Shown: piece after piece, positions 11,214 through 24,656 of the stretch
How positions within the stretch are numbered: position 1 is the stretch's first letter
How the letters are laid out: each line of letters opens with the position of its first letter
NCBI GenBank assembly: GCA_037179385.1
Contig: CM074195.1
Span: forward strand, 8,013,787-8,077,786
DNA: 64,000 nucleotides
Direction: 5' to 3'
Origin: Holothuria scabra
Taxonomy: Eukaryota; Echinodermata; Holothuroidea; Aspidochirotida; Holothuriidae
Translations under genes and position numbers: made by a program
The notes under the pieces: generated by a model
Database searches by the model: none
What the model was told of the DNA's origin: nothing
What the model saw: only the letters and a program-made list of their open reading frames with translations

Positions 11214-13053
11214 CAGTGCCTCTCTGTAAAACTGTTATGCCACCCAATTCTTCGTCCCCCAAAATGAAAAGTCTAATGACGTCACTGGATAAACTCCAAT
11301 GTTGTAGACTAATAACAGAAGAGAACGGGAGTAGGGGACAGACTGTCCACACGGACAGTTGCCAAGCATAACCAATGTTAGTGAATAACAAACTATAAAT
11401 TGACGCCTATTTCTTACTTTATGAGGAGATGGAAAATGTAAGGTCAAAAATCAGAGAAATTGCGTGTGATTTCGATGAAAAAATAAGGCACTGAAATACT
11501 AGAAATTGTTCAAACAGTTAAAATTCTTGTAAGTTTTTAAAAATCTTACGTAAATATGCACAAGATCATGTTACTTAAATATATTTTTTTCTTAAAGAAA
11601 AAAGCTCATGATATTAACAAATTAAATCCCAAAGTTAACATTGTATTACAGCATCAAAACTAATGAGCCGTAGACACCGAAAATTTTACTTGAAAGACCA
11701 GTTTGTGTGGCTTTCTTTCAAGGCTCCAGGGACCGACCTGCATGTGAATTCCAAATTCCTCACGGACAACACCAACATGGTACATTAATTAGCAAGGTAT
11801 TCTGGCATTTACACGTTTTTCAGATCGACTTCAAGTATTTAGGTCTAATCCATATCTAATGTCTTGCCTCACCCCAAAAGGGAGCGCGCCCATGCGCCAC
11901 GACACGCAAAATTGTGACAATTAACCTCTCATGACCGATATCTAGTTCCACTTCTGCAGTCCGGAACAGCTTCACACGCCCAATACAATTTCAATGTCTT
12001 TAAAAGACAAAACACAATCGCCCAAACTTATTTTAAATTTGGGGACTGCTCTTAACTTCTCTTTAATGTGAAAACTGAAAGCTCATACTGAACGCAATTT
12101 TTCCGTTTCTAGATCCCAGGATGATGATTTTTTTTTTATCTAAATCAACAGCAAAAACCCTTCAAATGTTTACTTTACTCAAAAGGACTTATGGGTGTCA
12201 TTAGATTTTCCAACCCCTAAATCACCTTGTCTGACACCACTGTACACATCTTTTCACTAACATGGTCTTATCTGACCCCCCCCCCCCCAAAAAAAAAACA
12301 TTTTGTCAAAATCTTTTCACTGCACATGTCACATGATTCGTTATAACCAGTACCTCAAATAACTATGCCAAATGCACCACCCTTCATCTGCCTGTTAAAA
12401 CCTTTCAATTTTGTAAATTTCTCAAACTCTTTTTTTTTTTGACAAAAAAAAATTTATCAAAGATCATCAAATTACCCACTTCATCACCCAATTCATCACG
12501 ATATCGAAAACGATGATGCGTTTCCAAAAATAAACGATTAGCTAAGGTAACGATTCATACAAAACTTTAAGCGGAACGGCGCCTTCCTTGCCGCCTCAAG
12601 CGACACAAAATAGGTCAACTTCCTAAACTTTACGAATAAATTTCATTTTCAAAAGTGACGTTATTATCTCTCCACTTGTTTAGAAAAACACAAAGTTAAA
12701 CACCAGTAAGTACCGTGATGACAGACATCTTCCATACAAAACCAAAAAATGAGCTTCCCTGATGGAAAAATTCGTAATAAATTGACAATATTTCAACAGA
12801 TTACGACATTTTCTTCGATTTAATGACCTACATGGGTGCACAACTCGAAATAATCCATTCATCTTTCTGATATTTTCTTTTTCTTTCACTGGACAAAACA
12901 TAAATCTCTCTTGGAAATGGTCTTTCCAATGTCGACACTCTAATTTGGAAAACTAGTTCATAATTGTCGGGATCACTTTCATACACATAATTGCTTATAG
13001 AAAAATTATCACTTTTGGAACCACGTAACTATGATTAACAGTTCACGAATTCT
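11214..13053. other. Intergenic, no gene seen
   Basis: The DNA is AT-rich with long poly-C, poly-A and poly-T runs (for example near 12280-12300 and 12428-12450). No frame exceeds 75 codons, and there is no tRNA or element with clear ends. Confidence 0.45.
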
Positions 13054-13360
13054 AAAAGCCTATACATACAACCACTTGCAAAACATTCCAAAACCATAAA
13101 CCCAAAACAAGCTGTTTTCGGATTGTTGCACAGTGTAAACAGTGTATACTGTATGTTTTAAAAATATTTTGAAAATGTTGCAAAAGAAATGTCCTGTCAA
13201 TTCTTTTCAAAACATTCTCAAAACATTTTCAACATGTTTTCAAATAATTTTTACTCTGTCTACACTGTGTAACAAACGGAAACAAGCATGTTTTAGGTTT
13301 GTTGCAGATGAAGTGTTTTGAGAATGTTTTACAAATGTTGCTCGTGTATACAGACCTTTA
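13054..13360. mobile_element. Fold-back MITE, TGTTTTGA-rich
   Basis: The two halves are imperfect inverted copies. The left begins AAAGCCTATACATACAACC then GCAAAACATTCC; the right ends GAATGTTTTACAAATG then GTGTATACAGACCTTT. Inner arms also pair (GTTGCACAGTGTAAAC against GTCTACACTGTGTAAC). The centre is made of AAAACATTTTC-type words. There is no coding capacity. The whole element could form a long hairpin of about 130 bp per arm. Confidence 0.75.
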
Positions 13361-14165
13361 TGATCCTGTGAACTTTGACATGTCAACAATCACGCCAGTC
13401 AACGTACATTGTAAAAAACAAAACACAGTCATAGCATTTTCGTGTGACCAATCACATTTTACTTTGACCTGTCAAAAATCAAATTCATCACCTAACCAAT
13501 GAACCTACCGGGCTTCACGAAACCTTGAACGTTATGATTAATCAACTCGCTGGCTTAACAAATCAACAGACCATACATATAATAGTCAAGTCCAGATTTG
13601 TCACACCATTGAAGGCAGGAAGATGATGTAGAAGTGAAAAATTCAAAGAACGCAAAACTAAATTATAGTGTGGAATCACTGCTTCATAGAATACGCGTTG
13701 AAAAATGTGAGGCATGGCAATACTACAAGGCCAAAAATTTTACGACCCATGTTTGCCTCTTAATTTTTACTTCAAATCCAGTAGTTGTGATTTACTTTTA
13801 AGTATTTACATCACGACAAATACAATATGCACAACATCATATTTTACCAGACATGATCATCTTTTACTGTAACGGAACTACGCGATCAGGAGAGGAAAAG
13901 GAGGTGAAAAATGACCCCGTCAGATTTTAATCTTGTCAACCCCCCCCCCCTCACAACTTACACCAGATCAGCGTTGAGTTACTGAAAATTAAAAAACAAC
14001 TTGGTAGGTATTAAAACTTCTTTTAATTACTAAATATGTACAAATACAGCTCCTAAAAAACAAAAAACCGACCGTACGAGAGACCAAACCCAAACCTAAC
14101 CATCTGCTCTTAAAAGCTCAGTTCTCTCACTCACACGGTACCAATTCATCTTACCTTCTTTTTAG
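13361..14165. other. Intergenic, no gene seen
   Basis: No supported coding region. A poly-C run is near 13940-13951. Nothing else could be assigned. Confidence 0.4.
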
Positions 14166-14285
14166 GGAATAAGGAAAACATTGATACAAGACTGAAAATG
14201 TCCAATTATTCCAACGCAAGTGTTCACCAGATCGCTCAGTTTTGATATAAAATTGCAAAATCTCCTTGGGGCAAGGATTCATTCC
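14166..14285 (+). repeat. 120-bp direct repeat, copy 1
   Basis: GGAATAAGGAAAACATTGAT through TCCTTGGGGCAAGGATT recurs with few differences at 14574-14693, about 408 bp downstream in the same orientation. Shared phrases include GATACAAGACTGAAAA and GTTCACCAGATCGCTCAG. The repeat and the DNA between could be one unit of a tandem duplication, or ends of related insertions. Confidence 0.85.
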
Positions 14286-14573
14286 AAAAGGGGAAGGTGA
14301 CACCCAAGGAGACAGGCCCGTAGTTAGGGGGTTCAGAAGGTTCTGCACTTTAGTCCCGCCCATACCTATTTTTTTTCACATTTTTATTCTTTTTTATTTA
14401 AATGGAGTTTTGGCGTTTTTCAAGGCAAAATGTCAATTCCACTGGTTTAACCAAATAAATGTAAACCTTATGAGTAGCTGTTATGTTCCAGTGCGAGACA
14501 ATTCCCTAGGGCCCCATTGACTCGTACCGAATAACCCTCTTACAGTCACACACTAACCCTGCTAACTCTCGAG

Positions 14574-14693
14574 GGAATAAGGACAACATTGATACAAGAC
14601 TGAAAACGTCCAATAATTCCAACGCAGGTGTTCACCAGATCGCTCAGTTTTGATGCAAAATTGCAAAATCCCCTTGGGGCAAGGATTGCATTG
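14574..14693 (+). repeat. 120-bp direct repeat, copy 2
   Basis: Second copy of the 14166-14285 sequence, differing by scattered substitutions (for example AAAACGTCCAATAATTCC here against AAAATGTCCAATTATTCC there). Sequence after the two copies diverges at once. Confidence 0.85.
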
Positions 14694-14884
14694 GGGAGAA
14701 CCACACCCTCTCCCCGTTCAGTCGCTCGGCTCCTCACTTGGGCGTTTCGCTCCCCAAAGAAAATGCCACACCCCAGTGGCGGCGATGAAAATGAAAAAGT
14801 ATGGGCTAAAGGTATATTCAGCCCCTCAATATTCGCTCCAATTAAGAAGCGGGGAGAATTTCGAAGTTGGGCTGAACACATTCT

Positions 14885-15265
14885 TGCTTAAAACACTCGG
14901 AAAGTGCCATTTCCGGCCATCTGAGGGGTTTGTAAAACCAAAAATTTCATGGTACGCTCCGCGCCAATCGATGGTAGAGCTCCGCTTAGAAACATGTATT
15001 TACATTTTTCATAGATTGATTTTTTTTTTTTTTGGCATTAATTGAGAAATATCAAAAATGAGATCCATATTTCTAGGCTGGGAACATGCAGCATAAAACA
15101 CTCGGATAGTGCCGTTTCCTGCCATCTGAGGGGTTTCTAAAACCAAAAATTTTCTTGTACGCTCCGCGCCAACTGATGGTGGCGCTCCGCTTAGATGGTA
15201 CTGTCGGTCAAGATTGGAGACGATGAGTCGACTTTGCCCCCCACCCGAGAATCCTGGCCACGCCT
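14885..15265. repeat. Two tandem copies of a GCGCTCCGCTTAG repeat
   Basis: Two successive copies carry the order AAAACACTCGGA, TGCCATTTCC or TGCCGTTTCC, CATCTGAGGGGTTT, GTACGCTCCGCGCCAA, then GCTCCGCTTAGA (about 14891-14992 and 15095-15195). The same interior appears in the 52764-53063 MITE and in degenerate form near 27187, 35330, 43000 and 55895. The block ends at 15265 with ATCCTGGCCACGCCT, a phrase that looks like a transposon terminus. Confidence 0.7.
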
Positions 15266-15269
15266 CTGC

Positions 15270-17190
15270 TTTAATACATACGGAATCGATTTTAAATCAC
15301 TTTTTAACTCTGCTCAACCTCATTCTATGTACCTTATCCTATCTCTTCCCCGTCGAGGAAAGACGGGAATATTTCTGGCATGCCTAAAACATTAAAAACA
15401 AAAAAAACTGAAGTTACTGGACGGATGACCATGATTTTTTTTCTTTTTGAACTATTTTTTCTTTTGTAACGCTATTCAAATGCATATCTGAATCGGTTTT
15501 AATCACTTCTTGCTAGTTCTTTTATCCCTCATTCCATCTTCAATCAGCGCGCAAGGTCATACATCCGTCGGGGACGGGCGCTACCCAACCCCCGTTGTTG
15601 AGAAAATCCACTTTCGTGGGGGAGTCTTCATCTACAGATTCACGATAAAAGATGTGGGTTTGTAGTCACTGGGACGACCTTCTTGATTTCGCATTTTAGA
15701 AGACCATATCCTTCAAGGAAACTCACAATTCCGAATTTTTCTTGCGCCAAAACGGACGGGAAGTTGTTCATGTGTGTACAGTACCCAATTGTCTGCCATC
15801 CGGCCTGCGAGGACGGAAAGCCGAATTCTTACAAAGGGAGTTAATATCAACCATGTCGTTTTCAGCTACACATAATGATAAACGGTGGTGTGCGAAATAT
15901 CCCCATTAATCTGACTGAGAATTTATTTCAAGTCAGCATGTAACGTGCCATATTTTCAAATACGATGGGAGTTAAACCATTTATAGTCTAGAGTTCGGGC
16001 AGTCACGTTGAAAATTCATCTATTTAATCGACCTTGTAATTGAATTCAATGAAAATTCTTATCGCAGTCAAAAACATAAAAGTATGTTTTAATTCCGTTG
16101 CATATAGCCCCCCCCGGCTCGAAATAAAGCCTGCTTCCTTTTTTAGCTACAAATCATTCCGGCAATCTTATGGGTTAGAATTTTTAACAATTTTCTGTAC
16201 GATCTGCATGGGAAGTGTTTTAGTCGAACAGATAACTGATCAGAATAATGCGTGTTTTAAATCACTCTTCGTTTGTGGGCAGTATTATAAAGTGAAAATA
16301 GTTTTATTGCGAAAGAAATCTGAAAGTAAGGGCTTCTTTAATTCTAGTTACGAGTCCAGGAAATGCGAATTTCTTCTTTATCGGGAGAACGTTCCAATAT
16401 GCCCCGAAAACCTTAATCTGCATGATGATATTCAGTAACCTTAACAAAATTACAGATCACCCCACTTTATTTTCCTCATAAGAACGTCAGATTACTCCAT
16501 AAAACTTCAAAATTGTCAAAAATTACAATTTTTTCTCCAATATTAACTTCAGATTGTTTAAAGTGGCAAAATTTTCCAAATTTCAATAAATACTAGTAAA
16601 CTAAATAGCCAAATGCAACTCTGTTAATCACCCGGCGTGGCCTGATTTTGCTCCTGAAAGTCATATCACCTAATAGAGGAAACCACATTTTTCATTATAA
16701 CCTTACCAAAAGAAAAAATTCTTCCATTAAATTCCAAAATTTTTCCATTATAATAAACTCTTAATTTTCAAAGATTCGTTCAAAAAAGGGAAAACCTTCA
16801 CGGCAAACTTTCGTCTCGAAGCCTTAGTTCGTAGGTCTTGTACGATTCAATGAGTAACCCCAAAAGAATTGCAGCTGTCGCCCATATAACATTTTTTAAT
16901 TTTCCCTTATGAAGAACAGATTCTTCAATAAACACCAAAAATTTTTTTCTAATACCAATAATACCAAAAAATTTTTCAAAAAATTTAATCTTTACTTCAA
17001 ATAAACTCTAGATTTTTAAGTATTTGTTAAAAAAGGTCCAAAATTTCGGCGAGCTCCGTGCGCCTCAAATTTTGCCCAGTCACGTTCCACCGGGATATGA
17101 CATCGCCTTTGTCGGGGCCTTGATACACTGGCCCCCTGTCGGGGAGCTTGGCCCCCCTGTCGGGCAAATCCTGGCGCCACCCATGCCATT
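15270..17190 (-). repeat. 2-kb repeat, copy A (inverted partner at 26-28.3 kb)
   Basis: Read on the minus strand this block matches 26060-28320 in order: the GCCAGGATTTGCCCGACAGG end, TTGGGGT with TCGTACAAGACCTACGAA, the TCTGACGTTCT region, CTATAAATGGTTT with CAAATA, GGTCGTC with AGATCAAGAAG, and finally AAATCGATTCCG next to an AGAATGAGGTT block. Both copies have many indels and no intact frame; the 132-codon frame at 16040-16438 has no homologue I recognise. It is most likely a non-autonomous DNA transposon or the carcass of one. Confidence 0.75.
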
Positions 17191-17349
17191 GACCTCCAAC
17201 TTTGGTCAAAATTTAATAATTTATGGTCAAATCTAACCAATCACTTTTTGACGATACGTTTGAATCGGTGCATACTTGACCATAATACTTTTAACATGCA
17301 TCCTGTGATATTTAGTGGTATTCATCCTCTCTGAGAGAAAATGATTATT

Positions 17350-18025
17350 CCAGAGATATTAGAAAAATAAATACCAAACTCCTATCCCTACACTATTAGA
17401 CGCGCTGACTCCTCACGAAAACTCAAACGAAGGGGGAAGTGTTCATTTGACATGCGCACAGTTCTGTTCGGTGATGCGCGCCCACAACGATGCATGCATA
17501 ACAGAAAATTCCATTGTGACGAGATGTCAGCGTGCGTGCATTTTCAAAGCGAGTTCTGTGTGCGTACAATGCATTTCTCCATGTGAAAAAGTCAGGAATA
17601 ATTGACGCATACCTCCGCATGCTTGGAAAAAGAACGGAGTAGTTAATTTTGTGTTTTAAGCGCGTAAGAATGTAAACGCCTGCATAGATGTGCGCTTGTG
17701 TAGACACCATAAACACTGACCAATTAGTTAGCCAATGAACTTCAAACCAGTCGTTGTACGTTAATGTTCAAACTTTCATAGTGAGAAACCCGGCGAGGAA
17801 ACCTAAAACTGTTTCATGTAAGTGAAATTTATTGAAGAACGGTGTTTGCAAGAACTGCATTGTTTTGAAATCACACGCATTTGTAATACCGGAAGATATC
17901 AATTAACTGTTGGCTTTCAAAACGACTGAACATTGATCAGCACTTCCGCCCCTCCGAATCAGCCTTCATGAGGAGTCACCGCGCCATTTTAAGTTTGGTA
18001 TCTATGTTTATAATATCTTTGGATT
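17350..18025. mobile_element. MITE with long TIRs, family 1 copy 2
   Basis: Same ends as 6115-6575: left ATACCAAACTCCTATCCC with a GACTCCTCACGA motif; right CCTCCGAATCAG, GAGGAGTCACCGCGCC, AAGTTTGGTATCTATG and ATAATATCTTTGG. The interior near the right end also matches (GAAGATATCAATTAACTGTT in both). The middle (about 17440-17760) differs from copy 1, as expected of a family sharing ends but not cores. Confidence 0.75.
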
Positions 18026-19719
18026 ATTCTAAGCAAAGCGCCACCATAGGTTGGTGCGAATTGTACAGAAAATGAAGTCGGCCTAGTCCATAAAGAGAAA
18101 ACACGTTGAACACAACAAATATGTTTAAAAAGGCAAATATACTTCTTTGTTACAGTAGTAGAGTCCATGCCCAAAGTCCAAAAGCTATTAGTAGCTAACA
18201 ATCGTCAAATCACCTTAATAGTACGAGACGACTTGGCTTGTCTGCGCCGCAACTCGTCCAGACGTTCGTCTTGTTAATTTTTCCAGGGAGGGTAAGTCCC
18301 CTACCTGCGGACGCACATGTTTCTATCCCTCTCTTTCACATTTTAGTATGAAGGCAGTCATTACATTTTGTGTGTTATTGTCCATTTTTCAAGTCTCGAT
18401 TTGAGATTTTAATGTAATATAATGAAGATAAAGATTAAACCTTCTAAAGAACTAAATAGCAAGCAATCTTACAAAGGGAAAAAGTTCTGGAAATTAATCA
18501 CCGTTAGGTTTACTTTTTTGGCATCTGGAAATCAAGATAAGTACACGAAGAAACATTAATTGACGTGATTTACATCATGTGACCACTCTGAAATAGCCAT
18601 TAATTAAGTACATTTAAAGAAATGGCCAAGACAGGAGGCCTGTTTGGCTTTCTAGATACTGAATTTACTGGTTACTTGAAGAAAAGCAAAATGGAAACTG
18701 CTCATTCAAACTATTTAACAATTACCACCATGATAACAGTTTTATTTTATTTTAACCTGAATGTTCTCTTCGAATGATTTTAAAAAATGTTGTGAAAGCT
18801 ATTTTGGTACCTTTATAAACTCTTTTTATAGTCTATATGTTGACAATTATTCCCGACATCAGGAGGGCTATTTGCGCTACAATTATTGTTGCGCCCTTTG
18901 CAAAATCTTTTATTGACCGAGAGGGTTAATTTAATGTCAGTATGTGTATTTTGTAAGCTTATAATCACGCTTGGTGTGGAAGCAATGAACTTAGCACAGC
19001 GACAACATTCATTAGTGCGTGTAAAGCATGAAGATACGTTTCGGCAAAACCTATCCCTACAATACAGAAGATGACCCTTTCATCAGAATAAAGAACAGAT
19101 AGTACAGTTACTGATGGCTGTTTGAGCATTTTGTTATCTGGGCCTTAAAACAACGCTATTAAATTATGTCTTTTGCCAAAAATGGTGCAAGAGTAAAGTA
19201 TGTTAAAAACCTAAAAAGGGTGCCTACAGACGATCTTGGTCCATCGGGGGGGGGGGGGGGGGTGGGCCCGACCATATGGCAGCTCCGCCACTGACTCTTT
19301 AGCATCTCCCTGATCTGAACAATCACGTTGCAATGTGTTGCGTCTCATCGAGTCGCGTAGTGTGGACGGAGCTTAATAATACTTCATTATAGTGCGTCGC
19401 CTGTCAAAGTTTTGTCTATGCGCTTTTCAAAGGCGTCCGTGCGTGTTTGCTCGTGTGTGTATACGTGTGCGCGCGAGGTCACGTTTGTGGATTGCTTACT
19501 GGGACATTACGCAAAAAAAGCTTGAGCCGGACATCCGTTATAGTCTCTACCCTAATTGAATAAATCGCTTGGCATAATGCAATATGGTCAGGCAGGCTTA
19601 CAATTTGACAACTTTTGGGATATGCTGTGAATTCTTGTCGTATAGAAAAACCGATAAATTTACCTTTTAGAAGGAAGTAAATAGGTAAGTCATTTTGGTC
19701 CTACTACCTCCTATTAACC

Positions 19720-19722
<3 letters not shown>
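18026..19722. other. Intergenic; degenerate repeat pieces
   Basis: No supported gene. A GCGCCACC/TTGGTGCGAATTGTACAG stretch near 18040-18075 resembles the GCGCTCCGCTTAG repeat. AGTGTGGACGGAGCTTAA at 19357-19374 resembles the terminus of the 44640-45056 MITE. A pure G run of about 18 lies at 19245-19262. Confidence 0.45.

Positions 19723-19790
<68 letters not shown>
19723..19790. repeat. (TA)n microsatellite, left edge of PLE insertion
   Basis: About 33 dinucleotides, nearly pure, running straight into the pseudo-LTR of the Penelope-like element. The YIYIYI frames over it are artefacts. Confidence 0.95.
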
Positions 19791-19795
<5 letters not shown>

Positions 19796-19938
19796 AAATG
19801 GAAAAGCACCACACCAGTAAAAACATAAAACAAATAGTAAAAACTGGTAAAACAAGAACATATATTTAGCTTTCAGGACCACCGGCCCCTTCCTCAGAAA
19901 CGTGTTTAGACAACTAAAAGGCAAAACGAAAAACAGAC
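19791..19938 (-). repeat. PLE pseudo-LTR, 3' copy
   Basis: Plus-strand reading starts AAACCAAATGGAAAAGCACC and ends at GGCAAAACGAAAAAC, after which this copy continues into PLE 3' untranslated DNA. On the minus strand 19897-19870 reads CTGAGGA, a possible stem-loop, then GAAA, which resembles a hammerhead ribozyme core; PLE terminal repeats are known to carry such ribozymes. This copy has GAACAT where the others have GAGCAT, which would weaken stem III. Confidence 0.85.
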
Positions 19939-20089
19939 ACTATAAAACGGATGAAAGGCAAAAAGCACTTACTAGAAATTTAAAACAGACCCAACCCAAC
20001 ACAAAAGATAAAATGTAAAAACTAGGACCCTAACAAAGGAGATAAAAGCTAAGTAGAAGCAGGAGACATAAAAGGGGATAAAAAGGCGG

Positions 20090-23000
20090 CTACAGTCTAC
20101 GAGCACGTCGTTTTTTGGCTTGACAGTTAAAACCGTCATTTATGTTGAGACCCTTTGGGTAGACACAATCCAAATTCCAAATCCACTTCCTCTCCTTTTT
20201 ATCCAAAAGATTATCCCTATCCGAATTGCGAGAAGAATGCACTACATCTAAAATCTGAAAATAGAACTTGGTAGGTGAATGTGCCTTGAGATGCTTGTAA
20301 AGCTCTGTGCAATGTTTAAAATCAGAACCACCCTTAACACATTTTGAAAGATCTGACTTATGAGCATTCATACGGATTCTAAAGTTATTAGTTTGACCCA
20401 CATACTGATAATTACAAGTCGGACAAAAGATACAATAAATAACCAATTTAGCATCACAAGAAGTATTAAAATTTCTGCACTTGAACTTTCTACCAGAAGA
20501 AGTACTGACAATAAAATTATTACAAATAAGCAGACCGCACAACTGACAGGGTTTGGTCTTGTTCTTATTACAAGGTGCGAAGGTGGTCCGCTGACGGGGA
20601 GGAGTTTTAAGTTTAGCCCGGACTAATAATTTTTTGAGATTGGGGGGTTGACGGAAGCTAACAACAGGGGGGTGAGGAATAACACGCTTCATTAGTGAAG
20701 AACAATGGAGAAGAGACATATTTTTATGTAAAATGCCGCTAATATCAGGTAACCCCGGATGGTAGTCAACAGTAAAGTAAACCTTCTTGTATTCCTCTTC
20801 AGTACTAGCTGGGGGATGGGTGGGGCTGGTAAAATTGGAACGGGCCCTTTTAATCTGCTGCATAACTGTACGTCGATTATAGCCGCGTTTTACAAGGTAT
20901 GTGGCAAGATCATTGCAACGACGAACTGCAGTTTGAGGGTTAGAACAAATTCTAAGGATCCTCATAGTTTGACTATACGCGATACTACGCTTAATATGAC
21001 CAGGATGACAACTGTTAGACAAAAGAAATTGATGGGTGTCGGTCGGCTTAATATAAAGGTCAGTGCTGAATAAACCCGCTTCATTTTTAACAATAGTAAC
21101 ATCCAAGAAGTGAACAGTAGAAAAAGAAAAATCAAAAGTGAACTTTAAGTTGGGGTGCTGAGAATTAAGAACCTCCATAAACTCGAGAAATTTACCAGAC
21201 CCCGCAGTCCAAACAACAAAGATATCATCAATAAACCTGAGCCACACGTCTGGTTTATAAGGAAAGGACGCAAGCGCTTGTTCCTCAAACACACTCATAA
21301 AAATATTAGCATAAGAGGGGGGCCATTTTAGTACCTATGGCGGTACCTGAGGTTTGTAAAAGAACACTTCATTAAATTCAAAGACATTATTGTTTAGGAC
21401 AAAATGAGCCATTTTACACACAGCACTAACAACCTGAGTTGGGAGTTGTCTATTGCTCAAGAAACTCCGAAGAGCTTTGAGCCCATCCTTATGAGGAATA
21501 CTGGGGTAGAGAGACACCACATCTATGGTAGCGATGATAGCATCTTTGGGAAGGGGACCAAGCTTACGTAACTTATCAAGAAAGTCCATTGTATCCCGAA
21601 CATAAGAAGGAACAGTAGGCACAAGGGGTTTAATAAAAAAATCAACTAATTCTGAAATCCCCTCAGTGGCAGAACCACACCCAGAAATAACGGGCCTCCT
21701 GGCACCCCATTTTTGTGGACCTTAGGTAAAAGATAGAATCGGGCAGCTCTAGAATCAGTGGGGGTAGCAACCCACACATATCATCAGAAATAGCATTCTG
21801 GCTAACCAAAGACTGGAGCATCAAGGATGCTTCATTTTCAACATTGCTAATAAAACTGCTGTCAACCCTTTATATACAGAATCATCACCCAAATGACGAT
21901 AGCCTTCTTTAACATACCTTCTTTGTCCATAACGACAACCCTGAACCTTTGTCAGCTTCCTTAATAACAAGTTCAAAGTTATTTTGTAATTCTGTAATAA
22001 CGGAACGTTCCTGAAAAGATAAATTACTGAAAAACTGCGGCATGGCGCTTCCAATAATTCTTTTTCAACCACATCAATGAAGGCGTCAAGATGTTTGTCT
22101 CTGTTAATTGGAGGAATCCAGGAAGACTTTTACGAAATTTTAAGTCACCGACATCAGTGGAAGTTTCCTGTCGTGGAAATACTCAGCTAAGCGTAACGAG
22201 CGTCCAAACCTCGATATACTTTCTTTTGAGGGCGAGACGGTCAACATGAGGGGCACCGGAGCAAACGTTAAGCCTTTCGCAAGAAGATCCAATTGGGCAG
22301 ACGACAGCTCTTTAGAAGACAGATTAATAACTGTTGAATATTTGTCTCCCTCAAAGTGACCGGTTCCATATCCCTGCTGAGGTAACCAGAACATTTTTCT
22401 ACCGGCTGGATACTTAATTCTCCCGGGAGTGAATCAGTCGGACCATCAGGAACACTTCCGGTTACCCTGGTACTAGTATTATCAAAAGCTGTATTCAACC
22501 CAGAAAATGGGCTGGGATCATCTATATGATCAGCCGAATCGACAGGATCATCCGTATCGCCAACTAAATCGGAATTGAGGGTGCTAAATCCTCGTTGCTA
22601 TTTTTACGTCTGGATGAACGCCCCATGTTCTTTACAGAGTGGTGATTGCAGTCAACATTAGTCCGTGCAATATTAAGAACGGGTAGACTCGCTTTATTTA
22701 AAACAGAGTCCAAAGGTTCGGGGTGTAAATCGTACTCAGTTGCTCCTTTCTGAGGCGAAAGCTCCCAGTGTCTATCAGTGAAACCCGACCCAATGTTATC
22801 AGGCGAGGCTGGGGAAACGGAAGGGATGAAAGATGACAGTCCCTCCTCCCACCAGTCAAGGGTACTCGGGTCCGTTGAGCGATGTCTAGGTAACAAAGGA
22901 TGACGTTTAAACTTGAGCAATTTAGATTGATGTTTGATACGGATAGAACCCATAAAATGACTAGTTATAGAATCCACTTCATGCTTAAGTTCGAAGTACA

Positions 23001-23306
23001 CAGTTAAACCTTTCCCATCGATAACTTCATTACTTAACTTCTCGATAGCAGCCTCACACTTACGCAACTGTACTAACCTTTCAGAGATAGTCAAATTCAA
23101 AAGTTCAAGAGATCCCCGAAACAATGCTTTATTCCAAAGGCGACTTTGAACTCATGGGAGACGGCCCCGAGCTGGGGAGTAACAGAAGATTGAAGTCCAT
23201 ACGGAATAACACCACAGTCTTTACATTTCCTCAGAAACTCAATATGACACTTAATACTAGCAAGTCGTTTCTCCGCGTCAAGAAGCCTGGTAAAATCGTT
23301 CACCAT
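20090..23306 (-). pseudogene. PLE reverse transcriptase / GIY-YIG endonuclease ORF, frameshifted
   Basis: Read from 23306 downward. The N-terminal region (LLDAEKRLASIKCHIEFL, about 23290) is followed by a linker with WWEEGLSSFIPS. A conserved pre-RT block, INLSSKELSSAQLDLLAKGL, lies near 22330-22270. A frameshifted fingers region follows (22072-21821). RT motif A is ATIDVVSLYPSIPH (near 21540). RT motif C is RFIDDIF in the intact 402-codon tail, codons 21-27 of 21298-20093. That tail also has a Cys cluster (CNKNKTKPCQLCG) and a GIY-YIG domain (VIYCIFC through YQYVGQT, then RIRMNAHKS) followed by ERKWIWNLD. RT copies the element at the target and GIY-YIG nicks it. Several frame changes break the N-terminal half. 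A one-base loss and a one-base gain about 40 bp apart (21345 and 21319 regions) scramble motif B. The copy is dead unless the assembly is wrong; the C-terminal 400 codons stay open, so it is young. Confidence 0.9.
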
Positions 23307-23332
23307 AATAGATTGTCGGTGCAAAAGAATAT

Positions 23333-24377
<1,045 letters not shown>

Positions 24378-24434
24378 TATATGTATATATATGTATATAT
24401 ATATATAGATATATATATATTTATATATATATAT

Positions 24435-24560
24435 AAACCAAATGGAAAAGAACCACACCAGTAAAAACATAAAACAAATAGTAAAAACTGGAAAAACAAG
24501 AGCATATATTTAGCTTTCAGGACCACCGGCCCCTTCCTCAGAAACGTGTTTAGACTACTC

Positions 24561-24563
<3 letters not shown>
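24435..24563 (-). repeat. Solo PLE pseudo-LTR inside (TA)n
   Basis: About 129 bp matching the 19791 pseudo-LTR (AACCAAATGGAAAAGAACC through AAACGTGTTTAGAC) with no coding sequence attached, and (TA)n directly on both sides (to 24434 and from 24564). It represents either a solo terminal repeat left by recombination or an extreme 5'-truncated insertion. Confidence 0.9.

Positions 24564-24653
<90 letters not shown>
24564..24653. repeat. (TA)n microsatellite
   Basis: Pure dinucleotide tract forming the right flank of the solo pseudo-LTR. Confidence 0.96.

Positions 24654-24656
<3 letters not shown>

Noticed and set aside
14546..15045. 111- to 131-codon frames on both strands
   Set aside because: They lie over direct repeats and GCGCTCCGCTTAG repeats, in several frames at once.
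16040..16438. 132-codon frame
   Set aside because: It lies within the 2-kb repeat and is not preserved in the inverted copy.
15236..17181. Terminal inverted repeats for the 2-kb repeat (ATCCTGGCCACGCC and ATCCTGGCGCCACC)
   Set aside because: Both phrases run in the same direction, so they are not inverted ends of one element; they more likely mark right ends of two adjacent elements.
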